A DNA stretch of 35,423 nucleotides from an uncultured Clostridia bacterium (GCA_944383975.1 CALWRN010000003.1:1-35423); one strand, 5' to 3'. Shown: positions 25,924 to 35,130, counted from the first letter of the stretch. The notes: generated by a model not told the origin, from the letters alone. Numbers and translations are program-made.

Positions 25924-26064
25924 ATTATACCCATTCTAATTTAGAAGTTTATCATTTATTATATTTATTATCAAACAACAATCTATCAATTTTGTTATTA
26001 CTTATATTTTTGTTTTTGTTTTAAAATAACTTTTTTAATTTATAATCACTCTTGCCAAAAAAAT

Positions 26065-26102
26065 AAAAATAAAAACATTATATCAGTTTGATATAATGTT
26101 TT
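26065..26102 (-). terminator. terminator of recA
   Basis: On the minus strand: AAAACATTATATCA, 3-nt loop, TGATATAATGTTTT (arms 26089-26102 and 26072-26085), then T-rich sequence. Confidence 0.88.
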
Positions 26103-26124
26103 ATAAATTTCAGCTTTTTAAAAA

Positions 26125-27171
26125 TTATTCTTCAGAGTTAGAATCATCTGTTTTTAAAGCATTTCCGCCAATACCATAGGCTTCTTTAACTTTTTCAAAA
26201 ATTTCATTATAAATTTCTGGATTTTGTTCAAGGAATGTCTTAACGTTTTCTTTTCCTTGTCCAATTTTTTCGTCATTATATGAGAACCAAGAACCAGATT
26301 TCTGAATGATGTCTGCACCAAGTGCAAGGTCAATCACGCAACCAACTTGGCTGATTCCTTGTCCATAAATAATATCAAATTCAGCTGATTTAAATGGAGG
26401 AGCAAGTTTATTTTTTACAACTTTAACGACCGTTCTATTTCCAATAATATTTGTTCCATCTTTAATTGTATCTTTCTTTCTTACATCTAATCTGATTGAT
26501 GCATAGAATTTTAATGCTTTTCCACCTGTGGTAGTTTCAGGTGAACCAAACATTACTCCAACCTTTTCTCTTAATTGATTGATAAAAATAACAGTTGTAT
26601 TGCTCTTATTAATAATTCCTGTGAGTTTTCTTAAAGCTTGACTCATCATTCTTGCTTGAAGTCCAACATGATTGTCGCCCATTTCTCCATCAATTTCTGC
26701 TTTAGGTGTCAATGCTGCAACTGAGTCAACAACAACAATATCCACAGAACCTGACTTAACAAGCATTTCACAAATATTTAAAGCTTGTTCTCCATTATCA
26801 GGTTGAGAAATCAATAAATCATTTAATACAACACCCAATTTTTCAGCATATGATGGATCAAGTGCGTGTTCTGCATCAATAAATGCAGCCGTCCCGCCCT
26901 TCTTTTGTGCTTCAGCAATTATGTGCAAAGAAACTGTGGTTTTACCAGATGATTCTGGTCCATAAATTTCAATTACCCTTCCTCTTGGAATTCCACCAAT
27001 ACCAAGTGCTATATCAAGAGTTAAACAACCTGTAGGAATAACATCAATAGGTTCGTTTACCCTGTCACCAAGCTTCATTATTGCACCTTTTCCATATTGT
27101 TTTTCAATTTGAAGAAGTGCTTGGTCTAATGCCTCTTTTTTTGCATCTTTTTTAACATCTTTTTTTTCCAT
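26125..27171 (-). CDS. recA: recombinase RecA
   Basis: 348 residues. Forms ATP-dependent filaments on single-stranded DNA for recombination repair and triggers LexA cleavage in the SOS response. Walker [10 protein letters not shown] is at 71-79, with [11 protein letters not shown], the Walker [10 protein letters not shown] near 146, and the L2 loop segment [11 protein letters not shown]. The N-terminal helix is unusually Lys/Asp-rich and the C-terminal tail is short and acidic, as expected. AGGGGA lies 5 nt before the ATG. It sits 54 bp downstream of the cinA-like gene, with no clear SOS box in that gap, so it may depend partly on the ftsK-rimO-pgsA transcript. Confidence 0.98.
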   Translation of the reverse strand: MEKKDVKKDAKKEALDQALLQIEKQYGKGAIMKLGDRVNEPIDVIPTGCLTLDIALGIGGIPRGRVIEIYGPESSGKTTVSLHIIAEAQKKGGTAAFIDAEHALDPSYAEKLGVVLNDLLISQPDNGEQALNICEMLVKSGSVDIVVVDSVAALTPKAEIDGEMGDNHVGLQARMMSQALRKLTGIINKSNTTVIFINQLREKVGVMFGSPETTTGGKALKFYASIRLDVRKKDTIKDGTNIIGNRTVVKVVKNKLAPPFKSAEFDIIYGQGISQVGCVIDLALGADIIQKSGSWFSYNDEKIGQGKENVKTFLEQNPEIYNEIFEKVKEAYGIGGNALKTDDSNSEE

Positions 27172-27225
27172 AAAATCCCCTTTAATATAACATCATTTTA
27201 CAAGTATTATTTTATCAAAATCACT

Positions 27226-28218
27226 TTAAAAAGCAAAATCATTTTGACGTAATTTTTTCATGAGATGAAATAATACAGAATTCTTTGCCATCTCAATACA
27301 TTTATTTTTATCTGCCTTAAAGCTACTATTATAAATATGAACTTCATTTTTGTCAGCTATTGCAAACTTTAAATTTAAAGCATTTTCATTAAATTTACCA
27401 TTCGTTACAAGAGCAATATCACTTCCTGTTTCTCTTAAAAACTTTAAAGTCTTATCAACAAGCACATCATCATTATCACATTCAAAAGATTTTATTTTTA
27501 CCTCTTTTAAATACTCTAAAAAGTTATCATTTTCCTCTAGTAAACTGTTTATAATTTCCCCTTTGGTTATGTTTTCCAAGATTGAAATACTCTTATTTTT
27601 TTGAGAAAGCAAACTATAAATTATTTTGCTAAGCGAAAAACTATTTTCACTAAAAATATTATTATTAAAAGCAGATACTATTTTTATTTTTTTATCATCA
27701 ATTAATGTGACTTCGTCATTTTGATATGAAATAAAAATATCACAAAGAAGATTGTCATAAAGTATTTTATATTTTAAATCTGGTATATCTTTTTTTAATT
27801 CTTCAAGTCTACTTATAATTGTTTCTTTTCCAAGCCCAAAAATCTTATATTGATAATACACTGAATTTTGTTGTTTTTCAAATACTTTGCTTAACAATTC
27901 TAAATCAGTTTCTATTGGAACAAACACGATCATTTGTTCTTCTTTCTTAAACACAACAATTTGCTCATCAATTATTTTCTTTTGACCACTTATTTTATCT
28001 ATATTTTTTATTATAAGATTGTCCAAGTTTTTGTTATCACAAAAAATAATAAGGTTTTTATCATTTTCTAAAAAAGACTTTTCTAGGTCAAATTTTTCAA
28101 TAATAAACTCGCTTATATCTATTAATCTATAAGCACAAATTTTATTAAATTTTTCAAAATCAAATTGTGCTTGACCTTTTATTATGTCATCAGAAAATAT
28201 AAAAACCTTATATTCCAT
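27226..28218 (-). CDS. degenerate CinA-like protein
   Basis: 330 residues in the place between pgsA and recA where cinA usually lies. The match is by position and by weak local similarity: the middle part Y-K-I-F-G-L-G-K-E-T-I (about 133-143) parallels the CinA 'fGigEs.l' segment, and the C-terminal E-T-G-S-D-I-A-L-V-T-N-G with the later F-A-I-A-D-K-N-E-V-H parallels the deamidase core. The deamidase active-site region A-E-S-C-T-G-G reads L-E-N-I-T-K-G here, and the G-P-G-G-T loop is gone. The N-terminal molybdopterin-binding-like motifs are not recognisable either. The enzyme activities (NMN deamidase, ADP-ribose pyrophosphatase) are therefore probably lost. Composition is Lys/Asn/Ile-rich. 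The start is 15 bp after pgsA. Confidence 0.62.
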   Translation of the reverse strand: MEYKVFIFSDDIIKGQAQFDFEKFNKICAYRLIDISEFIIEKFDLEKSFLENDKNLIIFCDNKNLDNLIIKNIDKISGQKKIIDEQIVVFKKEEQMIVFVPIETDLELLSKVFEKQQNSVYYQYKIFGLGKETIISRLEELKKDIPDLKYKILYDNLLCDIFISYQNDEVTLIDDKKIKIVSAFNNNIFSENSFSLSKIIYSLLSQKNKSISILENITKGEIINSLLEENDNFLEYLKEVKIKSFECDNDDVLVDKTLKFLRETGSDIALVTNGKFNENALNLKFAIADKNEVHIYNSSFKADKNKCIEMAKNSVLFHLMKKLRQNDFAF

Positions 28219-28233
28219 TTTAATCCTCTAGTA

Positions 28234-29223
28234 TTAATTTTTTTTATTGTAAGCATCATTAAATGCATCTTCTGTGATTAAAAGTTTACGATTTCTTCCT
28301 TCAACTTTAGAAACCAATCCCAAACTTTCAAGCTCTGCGACTATTTTTGAAGATTTATAAGTGCTTAATCCCATTTCTTGTTGTAATAAAGTTGCTGTAA
28401 CTTTGTTGTTTTTAAAGAAAACTCTCATAGCATCTTTTTGCTCTTCTGTTAACTCTTGGCTTTCTTCATTATTCCCAAGTTCTGACATTGCTTGGTCAGA
28501 ATAATGAACTTGTTCTTCGCTATTATCTGCATCAGAAGTTTCTTCGTTTTCTTCTTCATCTTCTAAGTCATCTATTTCATCATGATTTACAAAGTTGTTA
28601 TTTTTATCAGTTTTAAAAACCTTTCTATTTCTTATTAAATAACTAGCCCCTGAATAAATCGTGAGAATTGTTGCGGCAATCAAAATAATCATAAGAATAA
28701 AACTAATTATTCCTGAAACCTTGTTTGCAGTGTCACTATCCAATAAAGGATGAATGTCTGTAATGAAAAATGCGTAAAACATATAAAGTGAAACAGAAAT
28801 ATATTGAACTGTTGCCTTAACCTTTCCACCCATATCAGCTGCAAGAACTATTCCCTTTGATGCTGCAATTTGACGAAGTGCACTAACTATTAATTCTCTT
28901 GCAAGAATAATAATCACGCAAATTACTCCTAAATATGTAGGGAAAACTATTGGTGCACTGCCTGTAACTGGTGCTGCTATAATAAGAATTAAACCTGTCA
29001 TTATAAGCACTTTGTCTGCAATTGTATCAAAAAACTTGCCTAGATCTGTAACTTGGTTATATTTTCTTGCCAAATAACCATCAATAAAATCAGTTAAGCA
29101 AGCAATTATGAATACTATTGTAGCAACAAGTCTTCCATAAGGTATAAAATCAGCCAAATAGAAGAATATGATTATAGGTAATAACAATAGTCTTGATAAT
29201 GTTATTTTATTTGGTGTATTCAT
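28234..29223 (-). CDS. pgsA: phosphatidylglycerophosphate synthase fused to a C-terminal winged-helix domain
   Basis: 329 residues. The first 190 or so are a complete CDP-alcohol phosphatidyltransferase with several membrane helices and the catalytic motif D45-x2-D48-G49-x2-A52-R53-x8-G62-x3-D66-x3-D70. It makes phosphatidylglycerophosphate, the precursor of phosphatidylglycerol and cardiolipin. PgsA normally ends near residue 190. Here an acidic linker (about 210-262) leads to a winged-helix domain (about 263-320) whose 32-residue core aligns without gaps to the gamma domain of the FtsK encoded in this operon. The fusion is in a single frame with one stop, and the gene overlaps rimO by 4 bp (ATGA). 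It implies a cytoplasmic, possibly DNA-binding module on a lipid enzyme. Confidence 0.95.
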   Translation of the reverse strand: MNTPNKITLSRLLLLPIIIFFYLADFIPYGRLVATIVFIIACLTDFIDGYLARKYNQVTDLGKFFDTIADKVLIMTGLILIIAAPVTGSAPIVFPTYLGVICVIIILARELIVSALRQIAASKGIVLAADMGGKVKATVQYISVSLYMFYAFFITDIHPLLDSDTANKVSGIISFILMIILIAATILTIYSGASYLIRNRKVFKTDKNNNFVNHDEIDDLEDEEENEETSDADNSEEQVHYSDQAMSELGNNEESQELTEEQKDAMRVFFKNNKVTATLLQQEMGLSTYKSSKIVAELESLGLVSKVEGRNRKLLITEDAFNDAYNKKN

Positions 29224-30542
29224 ATTACCTCTCCTTTTAAATCGCTTCCATCAAAATCATATATTTTTACTTTTACGATTTGACCGCAATTTATACTACC
29301 ATTATCCACAAAACGAACTCCAAAGTCAACTAAAGGCGAAAGTTTTTGACTATGTGCACAATATTCCCCTGTGCTTTCGTCAAAATAATCTACTAAAACT
29401 TCAATTTCTTGTCCTAAGATTCCTTTCACTTTTTCAAGTGCTATTTGATTTTGTATCTTTTTGATTTTATTCCATCTATGTTTTTTAGTGAAATTAGATA
29501 AATGTTTCTTCATATAAAAACTTGCCGTGTTAGGCTCTTTTGAATATGGGAAAAATCCTGCATAATCAAATTTTACATCTTTAATAAATTCAATTAATTT
29601 TTTGAATTTTCCCCTTGTTTCTCCTGGATAGCCAACAATAAATGTTGAACGAATTGCAAGTTCTGGATAATTTGTTTTTATATTTTCAATTAAAGCTCTT
29701 GTTCCATTTTCATCAACTTTTCTTCTCATACTTTGTAAAATTTCGTTATCAATATGTTGAAGAGGTAAATCTATGTAATTACACATTTTGGGATTTTTTA
29801 CTATAAATGAAAGCAAATTATCATCAACTTTTTCAGGATATAAATAGTGAACTCTTATCCATTCAACACCTTTTATCTTTGACAATCTTTCGCACAATTC
29901 AATAAGTTTATTTTCACCATATAAATCTTCGCCATAACGAGTGGTATCTTGAGCAACCAAAATTAGTTCTTTAACACCACGGCTGACTAAATTTTTTGCT
30001 TCATCAATAAGATCTTCCATTGGATAACTTATATATCTTCCTCTTATTCTTGGAATTGTGCAATAAGAACAAACATTATTGCAACCATCTGCAATTTTTA
30101 GGTATGCATAACTTGGACTATTTGTTAATATTCTTTCATATTTTTTTATAGGTTTATCATGCTCAACACCATATAAATTTTCAACTATTTCACATATTTT
30201 ATCATTTTCTCTTAATCTTAAAAAAGCGTCTATGGTAGGAAAATTTTCTTTCATTGAATTAAAGTTTCTCTCTGGAAAACATCCTGTTACAATAACTTTT
30301 TCAATCACTCCATTTTGTTTCAAATTTTCCATTTCTAAAATATTCATAATCGCTTCTTCTTGTGCTGGTGTGATAAATGCACATGTGTTAACAATTACAA
30401 TATCTGACGAATACACATCGTCAGATATTGTAAAACCATACGCATGTAATTTTCCAAGCATTTTCTCTAAATCAACCTTATTTTTATCACAACCTAAGCT
30501 GATTGCTGATATCTTCTTTTGAACTAACTCTTCTTTAGTCAT
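29220..30542 (-). CDS. rimO: ribosomal protein S12 methylthiotransferase RimO
   Basis: 440 residues. It methylthiolates a conserved Asp of ribosomal protein S12. Start at the ATG at 30542, with GGAG 7 nt upstream; the frame is open 30 bp further. The UPF0004 domain has C18 (I-S-L-G-C-D-K-N-K-V-D), C54 and C88. The radical-SAM triad is C154, C158, C161 in D-G-C-N-N-V-C-S-Y-C-T-I-P. The S-L-G-C-x-K-N-x-V-D opening separates RimO from MiaB. A C-terminal TRAM domain (about 375-440) is present, unlike in the MiaB of this window. The gene overlaps ftsK by 8 bp and pgsA by 4 bp. Confidence 0.96.
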   Translation of the reverse strand: MTKEELVQKKISAISLGCDKNKVDLEKMLGKLHAYGFTISDDVYSSDIVIVNTCAFITPAQEEAIMNILEMENLKQNGVIEKVIVTGCFPERNFNSMKENFPTIDAFLRLRENDKICEIVENLYGVEHDKPIKKYERILTNSPSYAYLKIADGCNNVCSYCTIPRIRGRYISYPMEDLIDEAKNLVSRGVKELILVAQDTTRYGEDLYGENKLIELCERLSKIKGVEWIRVHYLYPEKVDDNLLSFIVKNPKMCNYIDLPLQHIDNEILQSMRRKVDENGTRALIENIKTNYPELAIRSTFIVGYPGETRGKFKKLIEFIKDVKFDYAGFFPYSKEPNTASFYMKKHLSNFTKKHRWNKIKKIQNQIALEKVKGILGQEIEVLVDYFDESTGEYCAHSQKLSPLVDFGVRFVDNGSINCGQIVKVKIYDFDGSDLKGEVI

Positions 30543-33528
30543 AAATGTCTCCAAATATTGCATAAAATTCATCTATTGTAATATAAACAGAACGTTGTTT
30601 TGAACCCTCTGCACTTGATATATATCCACGCTCTTCCATTTGATCAATAATTCTAGCAGCACGTGGATAACCAATTGATAATTTACGTTGAACCATTGTA
30701 GTTGAAGCAACACCATTATCAATACAAATCTTTAATGCCTGAGGCAACAATGGATCAACTCCATCTTTGTTATCTCCGCCACCATTAGTGTTTTTATTAG
30801 GATTGTTAATTGCATTAAATGCTTCTTCATCAAATATCTCTTCATTGTTTGCTGTAATATAATTAACAATATCTTTTGTTTCTGGCGTATCAATAAAGCA
30901 GCCTTGCAAACGAACTGGTGCTGAATCGGTTGGTTTATAAAGCATATCTCCATATCCCAACAATTTTTCTGCCCCTGTTGAACCTAAAATAACTTCACTA
31001 TCAACCCTTCCTGCAACTTTAAATGCAATTCTTGCTGGAAGGTTTGCTTTAAGTGTTCCGGTAACAACATCTGTTGAAGGACGTTGTGTTGCAAGAATTA
31101 AGTGAATACCAGCAGCTCTTGCCTTACCTGCAAGTCTTCTAATTTTATCCTCAATTTCGTTCTTCGCAACGGCCATGAAATCTGCAAACTCATCAAATAT
31201 TATAACAATATATGGCATCTTACGAACTCTGTTTTGAAGGACTTTCTCTATTTTGTTGTATTCATCAATATTTCTTACACGTTCTTCTGAAATAAGTTTA
31301 AATCTTCTTTCCATTTCATCTACAGCCCATTGTAGTGCGTTGACAGCTTTTGTTGGGTCTGTTATAACTTTTGGTATAACCATATGAGGCAAACCTTCAT
31401 ACATTGAAAGTTCAACCTGTTTTGGGTCTATCATGATAAATTTAACTTCATCAGGTGATGATTTATATAAAATAGAAACTATAATAGAATTCAAGCATAC
31501 ACTCTTACCAGATCCAGTTGTTCCTGCAACAAGAAGATGTGGCATTTTTTGTAAGTTACAAACTTTAACATTTCCTGTTATATCTTTTCCCAATGCAAAA
31601 GTAAGTGGAGATGGACTTAATGAAAATTCTTTTGATTGCAATACATCTTTAATACTTACCTTGGCTACTTTGTTGTTAGGAACTTCTATACCTACAATAC
31701 TTCTTCCAGGTATTGGTGCTTCAATTCTTATTTCTCCCCTTGCTGATAACGCATAAGCAATATCTGCGTCAAGGGATAAAACTCTTTTAACTGAAATACC
31801 TTCTGGCATTTCTATTTCATATCTTGTTACTGTAGGTCCTATTACAACATTTTGAACTTTGGCAGGAACTCCAAAATTTTCAAGTGCATTTTCAAGTGCA
31901 ACTCTCTTTGCTGGAATCTCTTCATTAAACATTGACAAATCATCAGATTTAGTCGTTATAAGATCAATTGATGGGCGAGAATATTTATAAGGTTTGATTT
32001 TTTCTTCTTTTTTATTGTCATCGTCAAGTTGAACAAATCTTTTTCTTTTTTCCATTTCATCATTTGGTTTATTTCTTGAAAAGTCATTTTCTCTTATACC
32101 AAATCTATTAGTGTTATTCTCTGAATGATTTTCTAAATTTACTCGTCCTTGATTTTCGCCTTCTCTATTAGAAAAGTCTTGTCTTTCTCTTAAGAGATTT
32201 TCCCCTCTTTCAGAAATATTATTTTCTCTTGAAAAACTATCTCTTGAAAAATTGTTATCACTATTTCTATCAAATGTTTTTGCTTCTTCATCTTGGTTTG
32301 ATTCTTTATTTTCAACATCACCAAAATCAATATAGTCTTTAAATTGATTATTATCCTCTTCTCTTTCAATTTTTTCTTGTTCTACAACTGAACGAATTAT
32401 GTCCTCAGCTTCATTAGTGATTTCTTCAGGTTTAACATCTGGTAAATTGCCTCTTTTAATTGATTGATTTTGAGAAAAGTCAAAACTTTCTTCATGAACA
32501 TAAGAATTAGGTTTTATTTCCTCTTGATTCTTAATTTCGTTAATATTCTTATTTATTTCACTTGCTGACGCGTTTGTAGTAACTGCCTGATTTGAATAGT
32601 TTTGTGCTAAATTTATTTGTTGAACTGGGTTTCTTCTTTGTTTAGGTCTTTGTTCAATAAATTTTTCAATATCAACTGTAGGTGGCGATAAAAGATATTC
32701 TCTTATGCTCATTCCTGCAGGAACCTTCCCCTTGCTATCTTTTTCTTCAGGCAACTTAAGTTCTCTTGTTGAGTTTTGATTTTCAACACCATAAGTTGAT
32801 TTATAACCACCCACTAATCCTAATTTTTCTCTCGCCGAAAGTTCATGCTTTTGTTCTTCTTCCTGATTTCCATCAAGCATAACTTTCGTTTCTTTTTCTA
32901 CCTTATTGAAAACCTTTTCATTTCTAACACTATTGACATTGTTATTTCTAGGATTAAAAGGCTCTGAAACTTCTTTCTCTTTTATCTGAAGTTTTATTGG
33001 CTTTTGTTGCTTTGCTGTTTTTCTTAAAGATAAAACAGATTCTATAAAAAATGCAAGGCATGTGATAAATGCAATTGATAAAACAACATAAGTTGCAGGA
33101 ATTCCCATAAACATTACAAGACTAGAAGGAATAAAACCAATTATTAAACCTCCTGCAGTCATCTGTTTATTATAATTCAATAAAACATATTCACCATAAC
33201 TCATTTCATTAGGAGTTCCAATTATAATGAGTTGAATAATTGATAAAAATAAATACAAACTAAGCACTAAAAAAATAGCATACTTCTTTGGCATAACATA
33301 TTTTTTATTATTTAATAAAGCAAGAGAAATAATAAAACCTAATACACATAATGGATATACAAAAATTCCCAATATTCCTAAAAAGAAATATTGAAGAAAT
33401 GGAACTAATTTTGTTACTGAAAACAAAAATACAAAAGTTGACAATGCAAGTAAAGACCAGCCCACAATTAATTTTACATTTCTATTTGTTTTATTTTTGT
33501 TTTTATTTGAAACTTGAAATGTAGCCAT
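30535..33528 (-). CDS. ftsK: DNA translocase FtsK/SpoIIIE
   Basis: 997 residues. Four or five N-terminal membrane helices (about 19-165) anchor it at the division septum. A very long hydrophilic linker (about 170-540) is rich in Asn, Glu and Arg, including S-R-E/D-N-x-x-R type repeats around 420-480. The motor follows: Walker A G-T-T-G-S-G-K-S near 670-677, Walker B I-V-I-I-F-D-E-F-A-D-F, and A-T-Q-R-P-S. The gamma winged helix (about 925-990: V-Q-R-K-L-S-I-G-Y-P-R-A-A-R-I-I-D) reads orienting DNA sequences. It pumps DNA toward the terminus (or into the forespore, if SpoIIIE); the two cannot be told apart by sequence alone. AAAGGAT precedes the ATG, and a promoter lies at 33570-33598. Confidence 0.96.
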   Translation of the reverse strand: MATFQVSNKNKNKTNRNVKLIVGWSLLALSTFVFLFSVTKLVPFLQYFFLGILGIFVYPLCVLGFIISLALLNNKKYVMPKKYAIFLVLSLYLFLSIIQLIIIGTPNEMSYGEYVLLNYNKQMTAGGLIIGFIPSSLVMFMGIPATYVVLSIAFITCLAFFIESVLSLRKTAKQQKPIKLQIKEKEVSEPFNPRNNNVNSVRNEKVFNKVEKETKVMLDGNQEEEQKHELSAREKLGLVGGYKSTYGVENQNSTRELKLPEEKDSKGKVPAGMSIREYLLSPPTVDIEKFIEQRPKQRRNPVQQINLAQNYSNQAVTTNASASEINKNINEIKNQEEIKPNSYVHEESFDFSQNQSIKRGNLPDVKPEEITNEAEDIIRSVVEQEKIEREEDNNQFKDYIDFGDVENKESNQDEEAKTFDRNSDNNFSRDSFSRENNISERGENLLRERQDFSNREGENQGRVNLENHSENNTNRFGIRENDFSRNKPNDEMEKRKRFVQLDDDNKKEEKIKPYKYSRPSIDLITTKSDDLSMFNEEIPAKRVALENALENFGVPAKVQNVVIGPTVTRYEIEMPEGISVKRVLSLDADIAYALSARGEIRIEAPIPGRSIVGIEVPNNKVAKVSIKDVLQSKEFSLSPSPLTFALGKDITGNVKVCNLQKMPHLLVAGTTGSGKSVCLNSIIVSILYKSSPDEVKFIMIDPKQVELSMYEGLPHMVIPKVITDPTKAVNALQWAVDEMERRFKLISEERVRNIDEYNKIEKVLQNRVRKMPYIVIIFDEFADFMAVAKNEIEDKIRRLAGKARAAGIHLILATQRPSTDVVTGTLKANLPARIAFKVAGRVDSEVILGSTGAEKLLGYGDMLYKPTDSAPVRLQGCFIDTPETKDIVNYITANNEEIFDEEAFNAINNPNKNTNGGGDNKDGVDPLLPQALKICIDNGVASTTMVQRKLSIGYPRAARIIDQMEERGYISSAEGSKQRSVYITIDEFYAIFGDIYD

Positions 33529-33569
33529 GATTATCCTTTTAAAAATTTATATATTTTTTTACATTTATA

Positions 33570-33598
33570 ACTATAGCACAAATAAAAAATATTCTCAA
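33570..33598 (-). promoter_or_regulatory. promoter of the ftsK-rimO-pgsA-cinA-like operon
   Basis: On the minus strand: TTGAGA (33593-33598), 17-bp spacer, TATAGT (33570-33575) with an extended -10 TG one base upstream. The -35 box lies within an arm of the preceding gene's terminator. Confidence 0.65.
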
Positions 33599-33626
33599 GT
33601 CGTCAAGTTGATTTTTGAGAATATTT
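33587..33626. terminator. bidirectional hairpin after the deacetylase gene
   Basis: Arms AAATATTCTCAA (33587-33598) and TTGAGAATATTT (33615-33626), with T-runs in both directions and a 16-nt loop. Confidence 0.85.
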
Positions 33627-33653
33627 TTTTGTTAGTTTATTGAACATTTTGTA

Positions 33654-34385
33654 TTATGAAATTATATCACCAATATTTTCAGATACAGTCGTTAAATTAA
33701 AGTTATGACTTTGAAAATAATCTATAATTTTTGGAAGTGCCTTGACTGTTGCTTCTGTTGGATGCATTAAAATCAAATCTCCACCACTTGCATTCTTTAT
33801 TGCCCTATTATAAATTAAATTTTCGTCATGATCTCTCCAATCAATCGTATCTCTAGTCCACATAATAGTTTTATATCCAAGTTGTGACGCACATGAAACT
33901 GTTAGTTTATCATAAGCTCCGCTTGGAGGTGCAAATAAATTCATATCAACACCTATCAATTCTTTTATTATTGTATGGGTTGTTTTTATTTCATTTAGGT
34001 TTCCTTCTTCACTTAATTTGTCATGATCCTTATGATGATATCCATGATTTGCAAGCTCATGCCCTTCTTCATAAATTTTTCTTAATAATTCTTCATTCAT
34101 TACAGCCCATGTTCCACCAATAAAAAATGTGGTTTTTACATTTTTCTCATCTAGTATTTGAAGCATATCATCAAGAAACTCTGTTCCCCAGTAAACATTT
34201 ATCATAAGGGTTACATTATTACTATTTTTATCACCATTATAATAAACACCACTAACTGCAGTGGTAGGAATTGCATTAAAACCTGCAATAACGGCAAAAC
34301 CTGCAACAACTCCAACAATCAAAATCACAGCAAGGTTTATTGCCCATTTTTTTATTTTTATCACTCCAAAATGAATCTTTTTCAT
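33654..34385 (-). CDS. polysaccharide deacetylase family protein (YlxY-like)
   Basis: 243 residues. An N-terminal membrane anchor (about 14-38) holds the domain outside the cell. The NodB fold is clear: K-T-T-F-F-I-G-G-T-W-A near 87-97, E-L-A-N-H-G-Y-H-H with the zinc histidines near 115-120, F-A-P-P-S-G-A-Y near 151, and L-I-L-M-H-P-T near 209. The first catalytic motif, normally T-F-D-D, reads M-I-N-V-Y-W-G, which is the form found in the YlxY subfamily of Firmicutes. Loss of that Asp makes ordinary deacetylation doubtful. It lacks a clear SD (GAAGT before the ATG). Single-gene unit closed by a hairpin. Confidence 0.88.
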   Translation of the reverse strand: MKKIHFGVIKIKKWAINLAVILIVGVVAGFAVIAGFNAIPTTAVSGVYYNGDKNSNNVTLMINVYWGTEFLDDMLQILDEKNVKTTFFIGGTWAVMNEELLRKIYEEGHELANHGYHHKDHDKLSEEGNLNEIKTTHTIIKELIGVDMNLFAPPSGAYDKLTVSCASQLGYKTIMWTRDTIDWRDHDENLIYNRAIKNASGGDLILMHPTEATVKALPKIIDYFQSHNFNLTTVSENIGDIIS

Positions 34386-34441
34386 ACTTCATATATATTC
34401 AATTTCAAATTAAATATGACTTGTATTTTTATATTGACATG

Positions 34442-34470
34442 TTGACAATAGCCATTAATAAATGTATAAT
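34442..34470 (+). promoter_or_regulatory. consensus promoter of the hypothetical gene at 34492
   Basis: TTGACA (34442-34447), 17-bp spacer, TATAAT (34465-34470): an exact consensus match. A second TTGACA at 34434-34439 gives the direct repeat TTGACATGTTGACA. Confidence 0.88.
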
Positions 34471-34491
34471 AAAACCAATTGGAGATTATAT

Positions 34492-35067
34492 ATGTTAGAT
34501 TTACAAAAATATGTAAAAAAAGACGGAAATTATATAGAAATTATAAATTATTCAGATAAAGGAATTTCTAAAAAAGCACTATATCATGATGGAAATTCAG
34601 TTGAAAAAATACACTTAATTCATAAAAATTATCAACCTTACGATGACGCATATTTTTACAATGGTCTTGCCGTTATTCATTTAGGTAAAATTGAAAATAT
34701 TAAAAACTGGGGCGTTTTTAAAAACGTTATTCCAACAAATAATTATTGTGTTGTTAATAAAAATCTTGACATAGTTGTAGATGAAACTGAACTTGACAGC
34801 GATGGATTTTCATTAAAGCCATCTACCGTTCTTAAACTCGTCAAACAATATGGCATTGGTGCATTACAAATTTTAAATCCAAAAATGCTTTTAGTTAATG
34901 ACTTTGAAACAACATTAAAAGAATATTTTGGTATGTATTGCTCAAAAGAATTAAATAAAATAGACCATATATCAAAAGAAAAATTAGATGAAGAAAAAAA
35001 GTGTTTTATAAATCTTATAGATGATTTAAAAGACCAATTAGAAAACGATTCAACAAATATGATATAA
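34492..35067 (+). CDS. hypothetical protein
   Basis: 191 residues, not recognised. Start at the ATG at 34492: GGAG lies 7 nt upstream and the promoter's -10 box ends 21 bp upstream. A longer frame from 34462 would place its start inside the promoter, so I reject it. The first 90 residues look like beta strands with aromatic residues; the second half is helical and highly charged (E/K/D), ending near a run of Asp/Leu heptads. No signal peptide or membrane helix is seen. A terminator hairpin follows 25 bp after the stop, so this is a one-gene unit next to the rRNA end. The very strong promoter suggests high expression. Confidence 0.78.
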   Translation: MLDLQKYVKKDGNYIEIINYSDKGISKKALYHDGNSVEKIHLIHKNYQPYDDAYFYNGLAVIHLGKIENIKNWGVFKNVIPTNNYCVVNKNLDIVVDETELDSDGFSLKPSTVLKLVKQYGIGALQILNPKMLLVNDFETTLKEYFGMYCSKELNKIDHISKEKLDEEKKCFINLIDDLKDQLENDSTNMI

Positions 35068-35092
35068 AATCAAAACTTTCTAATTAAAAATC

Positions 35093-35130
35093 AAGATACT
35101 ATTTATCATGAAATATGTATCTTTTTTTTA
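35093..35130 (+). terminator. terminator of the hypothetical gene at 34492
   Basis: Stem AAGATAC-TATTT / AAATA-T-GTATCTT (outer arms 35093-35099 and 35117-35123) with a 6-nt loop and one bulge, then a long T-run. Confidence 0.85.

Noticed and set aside
27172..27225. LexA/SOS box upstream of recA
   Set aside because: No GAAC-N4-GTTC or CGAAC-N4-GTTCG type dyad is visible in the gap. recA may be read from further upstream or use a divergent box.
34462..34492. Upstream start for the hypothetical gene at 34492
   Set aside because: It would begin inside the spacer of an exact-consensus promoter, so that ATG would not be in the transcript. The downstream ATG has GGAG at a suitable distance.
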